A stretch of 64,000 bases of DNA, taken from positions 4,540,001-4,604,000 of the forward strand of contig CM063292.1 of NCBI GenBank assembly GCA_032173965.1, written 5' to 3'. Below the pieces are notes generated by a model. The model made no database searches, was not told the DNA's origin, and was given only the letters and a program-made list of their open reading frames with translations. Of this stretch, positions 1-42,584 are shown piece by piece (the first letter of the stretch is position 1; each line of letters starts with the position of its first letter). The DNA is from Sitta carolinensis. Its lineage: Eukaryota > Chordata > Aves > Passeriformes > Sittidae. The translations under genes were made by a program, and so were the position numbers.

Positions 1-164
1 TTGGCCTTAGCAAAGACCCTTTCATAGTTTTTTTATCCCCACACTTGTTATCTGATACAGAACCTCTACAATTTCATCAGCACAAAAAATACAGATGTGT
101 AGACACTGAAATAATCTGAAATAATTAAAAAAACCGTGCTTAAACAATAAAACACAGCCATTAC
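1..164 (-). other. PLCG2: PLCG2 intron 16 (partial)
   Basis: AT-rich intronic sequence following the exon 16 donor. Nothing else is seen in it. Confidence 0.85.
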
Positions 165-29489
<29,325 letters not shown>

Positions 29490-30558
29490 TTTTTTCTTTT
29501 TAATCAAATTTTTATGGTCTTCAGTGTCCTGAAGATAAAAAGTAAAAGGAAGAAAAGGGGGAAAATCTATATAAAAGCAGCATTTTCATTTCTTTAAAGA
29601 TCACATTTATGTAGTTAGATACCTAACAGAGACTCCTGCCCATGCAAAGGAGACAGATGGCCAGCATTAACCCTTGCTGGTTTATCCTGAAAGGAGGTTA
29701 CAGAGGGCAGTTCCAGCAACAACAGCTTGTGTAAACTCTTGCACTGTATTAGAATTTAAACCTGGATGAGACCTACATGAGACTGTAAAGCAGGTAACTG
29801 TCCTTTTGAGAACTGTAATGAAGAGCAAATATGAGTAATACAAACACTGAAGGGCTGGCAACATCTAAACATCAGGTTTTGCATTTTAAAACTTCATGGC
29901 TCTGTTTCTCCTACACAGTCTGCCTTTCCTTACCCACACGTTGGGTGGCAGATATTTGTGTGCATACACAAGGGAACATCGTGGCACAAAACAACCAAAA
30001 GAGGGATGTGTACCGAGTAGATCTCACAAATATTTGCAATCTGGTCTCCCATATCACTGCATCAAACAGCTCATTACGAGCCTGATTACTCCTCAGAGCG
30101 ATTATTTACAAACAGGACGGTCTGCGACCTGCTCCTTCAGCCCTGAATGAGTACCACTGTCACACGAGTCGCGGGGGTTGCTGCCACACAGCTCCCAGCC
30201 CCGAGCGGGACAGGTTTAAAGAAGCTCTGTGCATGCAGCCGCCAGCCCGGCGTCTCTCCTGCTTCTCTTCCTCTCTCCTCAGACCACTGCTCTCCATCAC
30301 AAGCACTTTCAGTTTCCGTGTTCATGGCTAATTCGACCGTGGCACTTCTCGCTTCCCCTTGGTAACTTCTGGCAGCCCTCGCCCCCTCAGCCCGTGTCAC
30401 TGTCTCCTGACTGCTCTTTGCTGCTCCCTCTCACTGACAGCACTAAATTGCCTTTTAACATCCCGTCACCGGCTGCTCGAGGAGCAATCTGTGACTTTGA
30501 AGCTGTCCGGTGCGATCTTTCCAATCCCTTTTTGAATTCTATCACTTCAATAAACGCC

Positions 30559-30583
30559 TTTTTTTTTTTTTTTTTTTTTTTTT
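30559..30583. repeat. Poly(T) tract, about 25 bp
   Basis: Uninterrupted T-run directly after CAATAAACGCC; simple sequence. Confidence 0.9.
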
Positions 30584-32165
30584 CTTCTTTTGAAAGTAAA
30601 CAGAGAAGCCACAAGAGTCCCTTCGCACCTCTACACAGCCAACGGTGAGCTTGAAGTGCTCTACAGCAGGAACCACTCCATGGTTTGCAAAACATTATAC
30701 ACATTATTTAGTGTTTTATATTGGCTTGCTACAGTAATTAAAAAAACTACTACTGTAAAAATTTTTGTACCCCAATCCTACAACTTGGGAGGGAGCGAAG
30801 AACTTTGAAGTATTTTAAGCAACTGCAGACGTATTATCTTCTTTTAGCCATAAAGTAACTGATCCTTTTAGACTACCTGAAGATAAGCAGGTGTTTATTT
30901 AAATTATGACAGGCTTGAACCTAAAAAGATAGCCATGGTCATCTTGCTACAATGACTGGTTAAAACAAGAAATGAAAGAGGAGAAAAATAAAAAATTAAA
31001 TTAAAATCTTTCAATAGTACCCTTTTCTGACAAAAAAAAACAATAGAAACCCTGTCTTCTCACTTTGCTCTTTTCATTAACAACCATAACAAAACAAATA
31101 TGCTGTGATCTGGGACAAGACTTAAGGATTTGTGCAACACTACAGTGAATAATAAAAAAACCTGAACTTTCAAATGAGTACAATTTTTCAAGAGATGATA
31201 AAAAAATACATAAGCTCTGCCTTTGACAGTAGGAGGTATAGCTGCTAAATGAAATATGATTAAGAAAAACAAGAAAAGAAGTTCCTAAATACAGCTATGT
31301 AATAGAGAGCAATGCAGCAGGTTTTTTGAGAGATAACTCCCTTAGCACAAAGGAACTGCCTCTCAGAGGTGGCTTCTTAAACAGTTTCTGTTGAATATAA
31401 TAAACTGGACTTCCCCTTTTAAAGGAGATCTTTCTCCCAAAACCGGAGAAAACAGTGGATTTAATCTAACGTAATAAGCCAAGTTTTTTGACTTAAGCTG
31501 GAAAGAATATTGCAATATTTGATCAGCCTAACTGACCACTCCTAGACTGTTTTGGCTACCTGCTCCAGTGTAAGAGTAACATCACAGAGCACAGTGTAAG
31601 AGCTGCCTAATTGTAAAAGAACTAACAGAGTCCCTTGGCATTAGACCTTCAAACATCAGGAGTTGTCTTACACTCACTCACAGGTGCCCCTCAGCCTTCC
31701 TTACACCCATCACTGCACAACTATCTGAACTAACAAGCTTTCTGCCCATTCATGCAGCAGAATTCTGTGATGACCTTCATCACCCCGTTACTTGGATGGC
31801 TCTAACCCAGCAGAGCGTGAACTACAAGATGCTGTGTGTAACAGAAGCATCACTGCTCTTCTGCTGAAAAGTTACTTAAGCCTAAGTTGGAAAGATCCAG
31901 CATCACTTACAGGACTCAGCAAGTGAGTTAATAATCACCAAAACTTGCCCCAAGCTCTAGCTTAGACACAGACATGACTCTTTCCCTCGGACTGTAGGAA
32001 TTACAGGAGCTAAATTTTCAAGGTGTCCCATATCATATGCAAAACTTGGATCACTGGTTACTCTTTGTGTAATACCTGTTCTGATACGTTTTAATTAAAA
32101 AGGACGACTGATTTGGACTGAAAAGTCTAAAAGACACTGCAAGTAACCAAGTGAACATGCACGTT

Positions 32166-32228
32166 AAAAAAAACAAACAAACAAACAAACCAAAAAATAA
32201 CCAAAAAAAAAAACCAAAAAAAAACCCC
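32166..32228. repeat. (AAAC)n / A-rich simple repeat
   Basis: Several AAAC units are followed by A-runs interrupted by CC. This is an A/C simple-sequence tract. Confidence 0.9.
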
Positions 32229-33089
32229 ACAGACAAAACAAATTCTATTTAATCTATCCTGTCTACTTAGTTTTACTTCGTTTACTTCGGACTTTAACAA
32301 ATGAACCCTCCTTAGCAGATCAGTGTACAGCTCGTAACTCTCTTCATGATAACACAGACAGGAAAAACTAGAAAAAGCAAGTAATAAATGTACCAGCTAG
32401 CAAAGAATATCTCAGATAACCACTGATGAATCCACAGTCTGTTATAATTTCACTCATATGACACAGCAGGTGCTTTCCAGACACAGAAAGTTAACCAAGA
32501 AGTGCAGTCCAAAGTTTGTCTCCGGCCAACTTCTAAATTTCCCCATGTGCTGTGAGCATTGCAGAAGGTTTGTTGCGTCCTCTGCCCTGAGCTCTGCCTT
32601 TGGATTTAGGACATCACCTCGCCAGACGGATACCCACCATGACACCAGAGCAGCACCACAACACTTACAATTATTAACAACCGATGCACGGCCCTTGCGA
32701 CGCCGCTGCTGCCCGCAGAGCCCCGCGGCCCGGCGGGGCGAGCAGGGCGGCGGGACCGCCGCAAGCCGGAGCGCAGGGCAGCGCGGGCAGGGCCGCTCCC
32801 GGGCACCGCCACACTGCCAGCCTTTCCTTCCTTCTTCTCCCTCCGGCCGGGCACCAGCGGCGCCCGGGCTGACACAAGGTGCGGGGTGGCAGGGCCACCT
32901 CCGGGAGCGCCCAGACTGCCTCGTCCCCTCCAGCCCAAGCGCCCGCCGCGCCCGGGCACGACTGTCCCTCACCGTTCGCTGCACGCCGGCCCTCTCTCTC
33001 CCGGCCGCCTGCCCGCCCAGAGCTCCCCTCCCGGCGGGCTCGCCGCCCCAGCCCCGCGGCACCTGCTGCTGCCGCCGGGCCGCCCTCAC

Positions 33090-33480
33090 CTGCGCCGCGG
33101 CGGGGGCTCGGTGCGGCCGCGGGGCAGTGCCGGCGCTGCCCTGCCGGTGCCGTGCCCTGCCCTGCCGGTGCCGTGCCCTGCCCTGCCGGTGCCCTGCCGG
33201 TGCCCGCGGCGCCGCTCGGGGCTCTGCTTGTGCCGTCCCCGGGAAGGGGCGGCGCCACTCGACCCCGCGGCCACCCATGGCGCGGCCGCCCTCAGCCCCG
33301 GGGCTCCGGCCCTGCCCTCCCGCGCCCCCTCAGCGCCCAAGCGGGGCCGGGACTGCTCGGGATTGCTGGCCGCGGAGGCGAGGCGCCGGCTGCCGCTGTC
33401 CCGCCGGCCCCATGCCCACGGCCGCCCCTGAGGCGCGGGGTCCCCTCCGCCGCTCGGGGTGGATGTTCCGCTCGTCTCGG
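33090..33480 (-). other. PLCG2: Putative PLCG2 non-coding exon 1 (5' UTR)
   Basis: On the minus strand the CpG island contains a near-consensus splice donor, GCGCAG|GTGAGG, with the last exon base at 33090. This would join exon 2, whose acceptor lies at 29529, across an intron of about 3.6 kb. The transcription start is not visible: no TATA box is seen, as is usual for CpG-island promoters, so the 5' limit given is arbitrary. Another donor in the island, or a start nearer 30.5 kb, is possible. Confidence 0.4.
33139..33202. repeat. 21-bp tandem repeat, about three copies, in the CpG island
   Basis: The unit CCCTGCCGGTGCCGTGCCC plus TG occurs exactly at 33139-33159 and 33160-33180, with an imperfect third copy after 33181. 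It lies just upstream of the proposed exon 1 donor. Confidence 0.9.
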
Positions 33481-33539
33481 GAGGGTGGCTGAGCCTCAGG
33501 AAAAGGCTGCGCAGCTTCACTAGCGCTGGAGTCACCTTG

Positions 33540-34349
33540 TCAAGTTGAAACTGGCTCGAAGTGATCCGCTACTATTGTATGGCGCGTCAGTTTAGGAGTG
33601 GCAGTGTGAGGGTATTTCCCAGACTGGGATTCAGAGGAATAGTGGAAGGACGAGACGCTGCTCGCAGTCAGGCCCTCCCTGGTACAGCCATTCCACTGGG
33701 GTATCGGAATGGCCCCAGAACAATTTGATAAACCTGGAGAAAATTCACACACACCCAGAGGCAGGTTGACAAGGTGATCCATCGCAGGGAACAAGTCATG
33801 CCAGTTCAGCAAACACCAAAACACATGCCCAGAAACCAAAGCTAGGATTGCCACAGCATTTGCAGGGAAGATCTTGGCCATTTCTGCAAGGGCTGTCCAT
33901 GTTATAATGGCAGGTCCTGTAATCCAAACGCTGATTCCCAAACGCTGAAACATTAAGTTTCGTGGAGATAATTCTTCATCTCCCCTTCTTCCAATACTGG
34001 TGAGCTGCCACAAGGGACTGAAAAGCACAGGTCTTTTAACAGACTAATTTACGCTATTGAGAGGAAAACCAGTTTTCCATAATTTCTGTCAGCATTTTAA
34101 ATGGTTGAACAGTAGTCAAACATTGATACTTTCACCCTCTAGGCATAGAAACTACTAAAACAAAATAATACCTGCAATGGGGTTCTGCACCAAATGCCAC
34201 CAAAAATACTCCCTAGATACACAGAAGGAGAAGAAAATGTCAATTGTGTCCAGCTCTTCCACAGGAGCAATTTGGGAAACTCTTCCCAAAAGCAAGCTAA
34301 CAAGCCTTTATCATGGTCAAAAGTACCAAAGGGTTTCAAATAATATGAC
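33540..34349 (-). other. Unexplained two-block open frame upstream of the PLCG2 CpG island
   Basis: A block at 34172-34349 has a good acceptor (TTTCTTTTCTAATAG|GTCA) and a good donor (CATTGCAG|GTATTA). Its 59 codons are open. Joined in phase to 34043 it continues for 167 codons to a TGA at 33540-33542. The conceptual product has hydrophobic stretches such as NAVAILALVSGHVFWCLLNW. I recognise no family. Against a gene: the second acceptor is weak, open frames of this length are expected about once by chance in such a window, and no AATAAA follows before the CpG island. It could also be alternative upstream PLCG2 exons. Confidence 0.2.
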
Positions 34350-34399
34350 CTATTAGAAAAGAAATTAAGAACACATTCAAAATATACCACCACAAGAGG

Positions 34400-37300
34400 A
34401 AGAAAAGCCTGAAACCTAATACCTGGGAAAGGTGTGGTTCATTTTAAATGCAAAACAAAAAGATGATAATTGCAATCTTATCACTGTTTGCTGTTTTGTG
34501 AAGATTTTCACATTTTTCCAGACGTCTAACCTGGGAAAAGTTTCTCTCTTTATAACACGTGACTCAGTTACAAATTCAAAGAACAACATCTAACAGGAAC
34601 CATGATAGTAAATGAATGAGAAGAGCAGAATATTAATCACACCACGTTGTCTCTGCCATACATTATTTCTAGCTCTTCATTTTTGAAGTCTTCATGTTTC
34701 GTGTTGAAGCTGCCTTTGAAATTATGTGAACAGTGGCAAAAAACAAGAGCCGAGCAGCCAACTTCCCCAGCTGCAGAAGCTAATACCCTAATATTTAGTC
34801 ATTCTCACCACAGAGAGCTGAAGGGTGCAGACGATCCTGGACATTTTGCAAGCAGGAGATGGCAGTGTTCACTTAATGTCAGCTCCAAGAGTCATCTGGG
34901 TCCATTGACAGGGAATACATGTTCCAGCAAATACCATCCCCAGCAGCCCCTCCTGGTTCTGCTTCACTTGGCCAGGTACCAACAATCTCCTCACCAGTCA
35001 TATGGCACAGCTTCAGCACAGGAACCACCCTTGAACAACCCAGAAGCCACACAGGCACACAGTTGCTCATCTTTTTGGTATTTAGAGCTGTGCTGCAGTA
35101 GTTAAAACAGTGCTGCAAAGAAAAACTTTGGTCTGGACATACTTGTGGTTGTGCCTCATTGGTGTTTTGGAAGGACAAATAAAACCTAGCCATTCCCAAC
35201 ATTTCTTGCATGATCTTAGACTTACCTGCTAAAACACTCTTAAAGCTGAAGAGTCATTATATAGCCAGAGAAAATATATACGTTGGAGAGAGTCATAGCT
35301 GCAGTGGGGATCATAACACTGAATCCTGTAAATTGTCAGATGCAGCAAAGTCTCAGATGGAGTAAGCAATCCTTAAAACCAAACCGACAAAACAATAACT
35401 CTCAGAAATGCCAGCTGTTACTCAGTACATTCGCTAGACCCAAAATAAGAGCACTCAGACTTCCTCACAATCCCAACAGATTTGAGTTATTATCAGAATC
35501 AGCTGCTCTGCCATCCAGTAACTAAACCTCAAAAGTGAGAAAGTGAGACAACATAATTTTCTGTAAGCGTTATGGATCTCATAGTCACAGATAACTATCA
35601 AGTGACATCTCCAGTCCTTTCTTTGTAGGAAAAAAAGCCTGTAGATATATGCTGAGGAGAGGTGTGGGAAAACTACTTCTCTGAGTTGAAGAATCTGGCC
35701 CAGAAAAGCCTCTGTATTTAAAAAGAAGGTTAACCACTAGAATAAAATCTTCCTTCCTTTATTCTTTTTTCTTTTCAGTTTAACTTCCTTCTTAAAATTT
35801 TTAAAGATCCCTTGAATTGGCAAAATATCACAATTCATATTATAAGATCTGAAAAGCAAGTTTTTCAGCTAGGAGTATAGTTTTACATTTTGGTCATAAA
35901 TCCATCAGAAATTGAATTTATAGTGCTCACGCTGACACTCTCAATTACAGCATTGATAAGTTCAACCCTGTCTTATATTTGGTATCGAAGTGTTGATTGC
36001 TTCCCCTGAAGAATAAAGCAAGGCATGAAAGAGAAGCACAGGACTGGCTTGGCAGCCTCGTGGATATAATAAATAATGGTCACAAAACTGGTGCCACTTC
36101 CGCACAGGAGCTGCAAAGAAAAAACAGCTTTTCTGTAGAAGACAGAAGTTGAAAAGCTTTACTCCATCAATTGTAAGAAATGTTAAAGAGTGATTAGACA
36201 GGAGGAACAAATATTTTAGAGACTGTCAAGGACATTTTCTAGCCAAAGGATTTACTGACCACCACAATATCTGCACTCCTTAGCAGGATATATGTTAACT
36301 CAGCTAGATTTTCTGGTTAGAGCTGGAAAACTTAAAACCAGAGGAGGTTTCATAAAGAAAATTAAATTTTCAAAGCTTGCCTTGATGAGCTTTTCATCTG
36401 CAGGACTCAAGCTGATTTTAAACTGTCAAGAGAACTCACATACTTAGAGTTGAGGTAGAAACAACGGCTGCAGTGTGGAAGGAAGAGAGGAAGGATGTCC
36501 CTAGCAATGCCTGGCAGAGCAGTCCTGTGCCACCCCTGCTCCTCATGGCAATGGCTTCAGCTCCTCGGGGAAGCCTTGGTCAGGGGTTAGTGATCATCTT
36601 TAGTGGCTCAAAGGGCCTCTGTAGCATGAGGCTGACCTTTGAGAGTAATGTCCAGCTGTAGCAGCACAATTCAAGTAATGAATTTTGCAGGAGATCCACC
36701 TTCAACACCATCACAGGGTGTGACAGCTCCAACACCCCCAGCACATCTCAGCATAACAGAGCTCAGGCTCCTTGAAGAGAATCTCTTGTAGAAATTGTTC
36801 TAGTGTGTACTTGGCTCCATCCTTATTAGAGTTGCATTTTAAGCTTGGTAAATTATTGTCACTTAATCATAATATTTAAAGTAAATATTGACTTAAAGTA
36901 AACTACTAAGGTCATTAGCAGAAAAGCTGACACAAAGGAAGGGAGGTTGTACTTGTAAGTGGCTGGCCTGTTGCCTGCTAAAATGTTTGCCCGAGTCCTC
37001 AAATGTTGAACTACTCCTCAGTTCAGTCACCCTGTCTCTTGTTATTTGTAAGGTCTGCATTTTAAAAATCTTCTGAGGAGTTACTGCCCACTGGCCTCAT
37101 ACACAAAATACAGTGCTGTCCCTTACAATTTCTGTAGCAATTTACATTTGTAGATGTCAAAACAATTTTTTTTAAATAATGGAAATCATTATATCACATT
37201 TTCAAAGGCATCAGGCCCAGACGGTGAGAAGGTTTGCCAAAGAGCTCTCAGCAGTTACATGCCTTGGGCAGAACATTGCTTCCAGGTTTTATCCTAATGT

Positions 37301-40300
37301 CCTGACTTTGGAATGGCATTTCCTCATAGCAAAGCTCACCGTGCCAAAAGAAACTTTTTCATTTATCAGAATTATACTTGCAAAAGTTTCAGTTGAGTGA
37401 AAACTCTGCTGTGTGGTTTGGGATGCTCAATACAAACCTGTAAAAAAATACATGTGAAAATATTTAAAATAAGTGTCAAAGTGCATTTTTTTAGACACAC
37501 ACTAACAAGTTATTTACTCAGCATCTTGAACCAGCTTTGACCACAGAAAACATCAGTATGTTTAAAGGGCCTGCAATCCCACCTTCAGATGAAGAGTTAA
37601 ATATTACAGTCACTACATCCACAGTGATAAAAATGCCAGCAGCTCATTACCAGTACTATCAACAGTGAGTTAATACCAATGTTACAAAGTCTCGGCAGAA
37701 AAGGATAACTGAAGAAGACTCTGCAGGAAACCAGAGAAAATTTTCTCCTGCTCTTTTCAAGCCAATTACATAAAAATCTTTCATAAAAATAATGTGATTT
37801 TGAGTGGGAAGGACTGTAAAAAAAACCAGCATTTGGCAATGGTTTCAAAAGAAGTGAGTTGTAACTCAGCAAGAAACAGTCCAGCTCTCCCTCCTAGGTA
37901 ACTTTCAGCCTTTCATTTCTTTCCTGCTACAGAGAAGCTCCACGGGTGAGTTGAGGAGAGAAAAGGCTCTGTTACCATCTGCTTTAGCCTCCTGCTCTCA
38001 CTCATTATCCCTGTAAGGCTGGAGAGGTTTAGGAGAGGGATCTTCAGGCAGGCTGGGCACAAGGAGCGGGGCTGAGCTCAGCCCTCAGCCGCTGCCCTGT
38101 GCTCCTCCAGGGAGCCCCAGCGGGGACACAGACTGAGAAGAACACACACCAAGGCTTCTCTCCGGGGTCAATTCCCTTTTTCCTCCCATTCTACTGAACC
38201 CTTCTTAACATTGATTGATACTGCTATTGGAACCTTTTCTGGGATCATAAAACAGAGATAGCCCAGGTGTTTCTCTGCTTTCTACGTGGCTGATTGCAGG
38301 GATTTATCATTGTGCAAGGCCTTCCCTAAGGGCACACAGGAAGGGAGGAGAAGTTCTTTGCATCTGTGCACACTCATGCATAGATCAGCTTTAATCTGAC
38401 ACACACTACAGCAGAAAAGTTTAGAAAAGCCCTCCAGTTAATCAAAGCACAAGAATTCTCTGGGGATGGCGAGAGCACGCTGGTCCTAATGCAGATAAGC
38501 AGCAGTCATGTAAAAACACATGTCAAAATCTCACTAAAGTCAAAATATGATTGAAAAATTAATGATATCTTTGAGTGATAATTTCTGAATAGGGATAGAG
38601 TGAGAGATACTCTACAGGGCTATGCCTTCCAGATGCCTGTGCCTTGGAAAAGCATCCATCTGGTTTATCATATCTCCAGGATCAGCATATTTGTATAGAA
38701 TGCAAATCACTCTTGCAACTGCTGTTATCTTTCTGCACTGTAGTCATAACTGAGTGAGTCATGTGAAAGGGTCAAAACCTTCTGTTCCACTTTTTGTGAT
38801 AAGCATTTTTTCAACATGCAGTGTTAGAGATCCTGTGTGCCAACAGATCAAGGTAGGAGCTGGTAATGGGTGATCTGCAACCATGATCAGTACTAAGAGA
38901 CTTCTGAGTATCCTGGGGAGCAAATTTACCTTTGTAGCTTCAGAAGACCCTCAGTTTGGAAGAGCAAAGGATCGTTTTTCAGAATGCAGATATCAACAAC
39001 CCCATATGGCAGCTGATCTCAAATACGTGTGTGAGTGTGTATAAAAATTAATAACAGGTGAAATCCTATTATTTCACTTATCATATTAAAAAAATTATTT
39101 TACATCTCCAGATTATATTTGTGCAAAATTCAGAAATTACACAATATGTTTGCAAACAATAGTTACCACACCTCTCAATCACTAATATTTGACTGAAAAT
39201 CTGAACTTAGACACTCAATGCTTTAAAAATAAACAGAAGATTTGAACTCTACAGAGAAAAAACCAACAAAAAACAAACAACTTGCTTTCTATTTCTAATG
39301 TCTAATATGCTTCTCATTTAACAGGAGACAATGTCTACAGTAAAGAACCTAGCAAAGTGAGTTTACAAGCTCTTATTTGGCCTGATCTCCGACTAAAAAT
39401 ATCTTGGTTAACTTCAGCTGAACATCCGGGGCTTGAGTGCTCTTGTAATGATCATAAAAATGTCACACGCACGTACAAAAATGGTTTCCTCTTTTCTTCT
39501 TAGACTGGACTAGTAATTTTCAAATACCATCTTCTCTTTCAAAAAATGCTTTTTAAATTTCCTTTATGATTAAGAAACTCCTTTTATCCTGGAGCTAAGA
39601 TACAGAACATTTTACAGGAGAGAAGACAAAGGCTGGAACACTGAAGGCTCTGCCAGGTAATTTAAACCCAACTGTGTTCTCTCCAGAACCTTTCTGCCAC
39701 ACATGGGGAATTATTTAACCCCATTTTTGCAAAGGATAACTGCCCTGCTGAGCCTCAAAGGCAGCAATACAGAGCTTACCTTTAATCCTGTGCAGAATAA
39801 TGAGTGATACACTGCTGAGATTAGTGAGGCAGTGTCAAACGGAGGTTTCTTCCTCTTTGTTCTCTGACTCCACCTCGGTAAAAGCACATTGTTAACATCC
39901 CTTAAGCATACAAAATCTCTAATCAAGTTTTCAACAGCCTGGGCCTTTTAGCTAATTTAAAATTTAAAAGAAAAAAAAAATTGTCACCTTTGATGACACT
40001 CCTTCGCAAGGACAGATTTTGTTATGGCTTCTCCTAGCAGGGAAAAAAAAAAAATACAAAGAAAAAAAAAAGAAATTCTAAGAAAAAGTAGAACATTAAT
40101 TCTGAAATATGTCCCTTCCAGTCAGCAGGACTCTGCTCTTGTAGCCCCCCGCATGGGCTGGGCCCTTTTCACACTCACTTGCATCACGCGTTAATAACCT
40201 GGCAATGTGTTAATGATGCCCCCACCTGAGATCAGCAATTCTAACAGTTTCTGGTCGTCTTGGGCAAATTACAAATTCTCTTCTGGTTTCTAAACTTTTG

Positions 40301-42583
40301 GGATACTCTTTCTTCCTTATTTCTTTCCCACATCTAAGGGGCTTATAATTCATTTATTTTAAAAGCACTAAGAGTCTCAGGGACTGGTTTTAGGAAAAAG
40401 TCAAATATCTTTAATCTTTAGGAAGAAAAAAAAATCAAAACCCTGAGAATTGAAAAAATTCACGTCTGTTTCGAGATGTGCATTTATAATAAATATGCAA
40501 ACATTCAGCTTGTGTTCAGCCACGTGCTGTCAGGAGAAAATGGTTCAAGCATGGGACCTAGGATTTAAAAGTTAGACCAGAAAAGAACTCCTGATTTGTT
40601 ACCCTGGAGGGAAATAGATTAAGAGAAGATTCACTTTGTTAACAACTGATAACTGGCACTCATTTTATTTTTTGGTTTTAAAAATAGTAAATACATTGAA
40701 GCTGGATAATACCGGGTTTCAATTGATTTATATGCAAATAATAATCAGAATTTATAATTAAATCTGCCGATAAATCTATTTAGAAATAAATACAATTTTA
40801 ACAGATTGAAATACAACACGAATATATCAGAACAGTGTTTGAATGTGGCAAAACAGAGTTCATTTCTTGAGATATTTTATGAAAACAAAACAAAACGTGA
40901 CACTATTTGACGAAAAAAAAACACAGAAAGCTAAAAATGAAAAGCCATGCAGAAATACAACTGGAGAAGAGATTCCTTATAGGACCTCTAAGGAAAAGTA
41001 GGAAAATCCTGCTCCCAGTGAGTGCCATGAGCAGCTTTCGCCTGGTCTGGCAGCACAGATGGAGGCAGCACTCAGAGCTGCTGACTTGTTGACAGACATC
41101 TTCAGGGGCTGAGCAGACCTGGGCCACTGCTGTGGCAGGAGAGCTCAGCTACACAGCAAAGACAAGAGCCAAAGCTGCTTTTTGATGATTTTTTAGCATG
41201 ACAACAGCCAGGCTTTAGCACCGGGCAGTGCAACAGCAGCAGGGCTGCAGCAAGGAGGTATTTTGCTAAGAAAATTGACAGACGGAAAAGGCAGCAAAAG
41301 AACATCCTTGATACTACAGAAAGAATAGAACAAAACGTTTCCAGCCTCCTCCTACAGTGAACACCAGTGAGGTGCTTTGATGTCAGGGAGATCAGTCAGC
41401 AGAATCAGAAAGGAGAGGGCTGGAGAAGGGAAACTCTCCAACCCCGTGTCCACCTCTGCCCTGCTCTACTTTCAGCTCCCTTTTTGTGAAGAGCAGCTTG
41501 CTATCCCCAAAAGATGAGAGATAAGGTCACTAGAAATGCAAGGTATTTGCCAGACTGTGGCTATTTTTTTCTTTTTTTTTTTTTCAAAGAGAGGAAATAA
41601 TGTGTGCAGAGCATCAGTGGTTCATATTGGGTCAGTCAGGAAGTGTGGGGCTGAGAATTTAAAAGACAGGCATTTTTGTTTTGTGGTTCTCTCAGAGAGA
41701 AAAAGCAGACAAGAAAACGTTGGGTTTTTTTTTTTTGCTAAAAAATGCAAACTTTGAGTTCACCTACACCTAGCTGAGGTATCAACATCATGTTTCACTC
41801 TGAAGAATATCACTTTAAGTGGAATACTTTGCATCTGTGGCTCAATTATTACAGAAATGCTAAATACCTACAACCACTGCTCCTTTGGATTGCAGCGCAG
41901 ATAACAGCAGAAGGAGGACAGGAAGACAATGAGAGATTATTAACTCTCTTCCCACAGGCGAAGAGCTGAGGCATAAATGGTTTGGAGCTGAAGTTTCACA
42001 CACATCTCCATGCAGCATTTACTGTGGAAAAAGGCAGCCCCTGCTTCGGCTGTCCTCGTCTGCCTCTTGCCATCTCTGCCCCACCTCAGTCCATGCCGGT
42101 AAGAAAGAAATCGGAAAACACAAATCCAAACCCAGCACTGTGAATATTGCAGGCAATGGAAAAAAGAGGATCAGCTGGAGATGTATCTCATTTAAGTTAC
42201 AAAATTGCTTTCAATTTGGCCTTTCATGGTCGTTACTTACTCACAGTAAACAAGCTGATAATCTTTACTGCTGTAAATGGGCATGGAAAATTAATGCAAC
42301 AGAACCACTCAGAAGCTCACAAGAGTAGTCCTTGAACAGCAGAGTTGGCTGAAATACCTGGAATTCAATCTGCATGTTACACAGTTACATCTACCTTCTG
42401 ATGAGGAAGCTGAAAATAGAGACTGTAATTAAGCAAAGCACCGTGTGTTTTGAAATTCGTTAATGAAAAATCCAGCCAGACAGCAAATAACTTATTCTTG
42501 TTTTGACAAAGAGAAAAGGAAAAATCTATTGTGCCAAGACACCTACGAACAACTTAAAATACATTAAGACATATCGCAGTCCA

Positions 42584-42584
<1 letters not shown>
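34400..42584. other. Intergenic, AT-rich, no recognised feature
   Basis: Short open frames only, with some A-rich runs (for example around 40040-40072). I see no coding similarity, RNA gene or clear transposable element. Confidence 0.6.

Larger units (their letters stand above)
29529..33089 (-). other. PLCG2: PLCG2 intron 1 (inferred)
   Basis: Sequence between the exon 2 acceptor and the proposed exon 1 donor. It holds a moderately GC- and CpG-rich patch at about 30090-30500, a 25-bp T-run at 30559-30583 and an A/C-rich run at about 32166-32228. No coding content is recognised. Confidence 0.5.
32690..33480 (-). promoter_or_regulatory. PLCG2: CpG island, probable PLCG2 promoter
   Basis: About 0.8 kb is very GC-rich with dense CpG, in strong contrast to the AT-rich flanks. 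It is the largest such island in the window and lies 3.6 kb upstream of the first coding exon of PLCG2, with a good minus-strand splice donor inside. Open frames of up to 344 codons on both strands here come from the scarcity of AT-rich stop codons, not from coding. Confidence 0.7.

Noticed and set aside
32458..33492. 344-codon + strand open frame, with 274- and 214-codon frames on either strand
   Set aside because: They lie in the CpG island, where stop codons are rare. Products are Pro/Arg/Ala-rich low complexity with no domain, and several frames on both strands are open at once.
34995..35112. Exon-like block with a good acceptor and a GTGAGG donor upstream of the unexplained open frame
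   Set aside because: Its phase does not join the block at 34172-34349 in its open frame, and the peptide matches nothing known. Likely fortuitous splice motifs.
35969..36112. Open block following a CTTTGCAG acceptor (APVRKWHQFCDHYLLYP...)
   Set aside because: The phase does not connect to the other candidate exons and there is no recognised family, so it is not listed as a gene.
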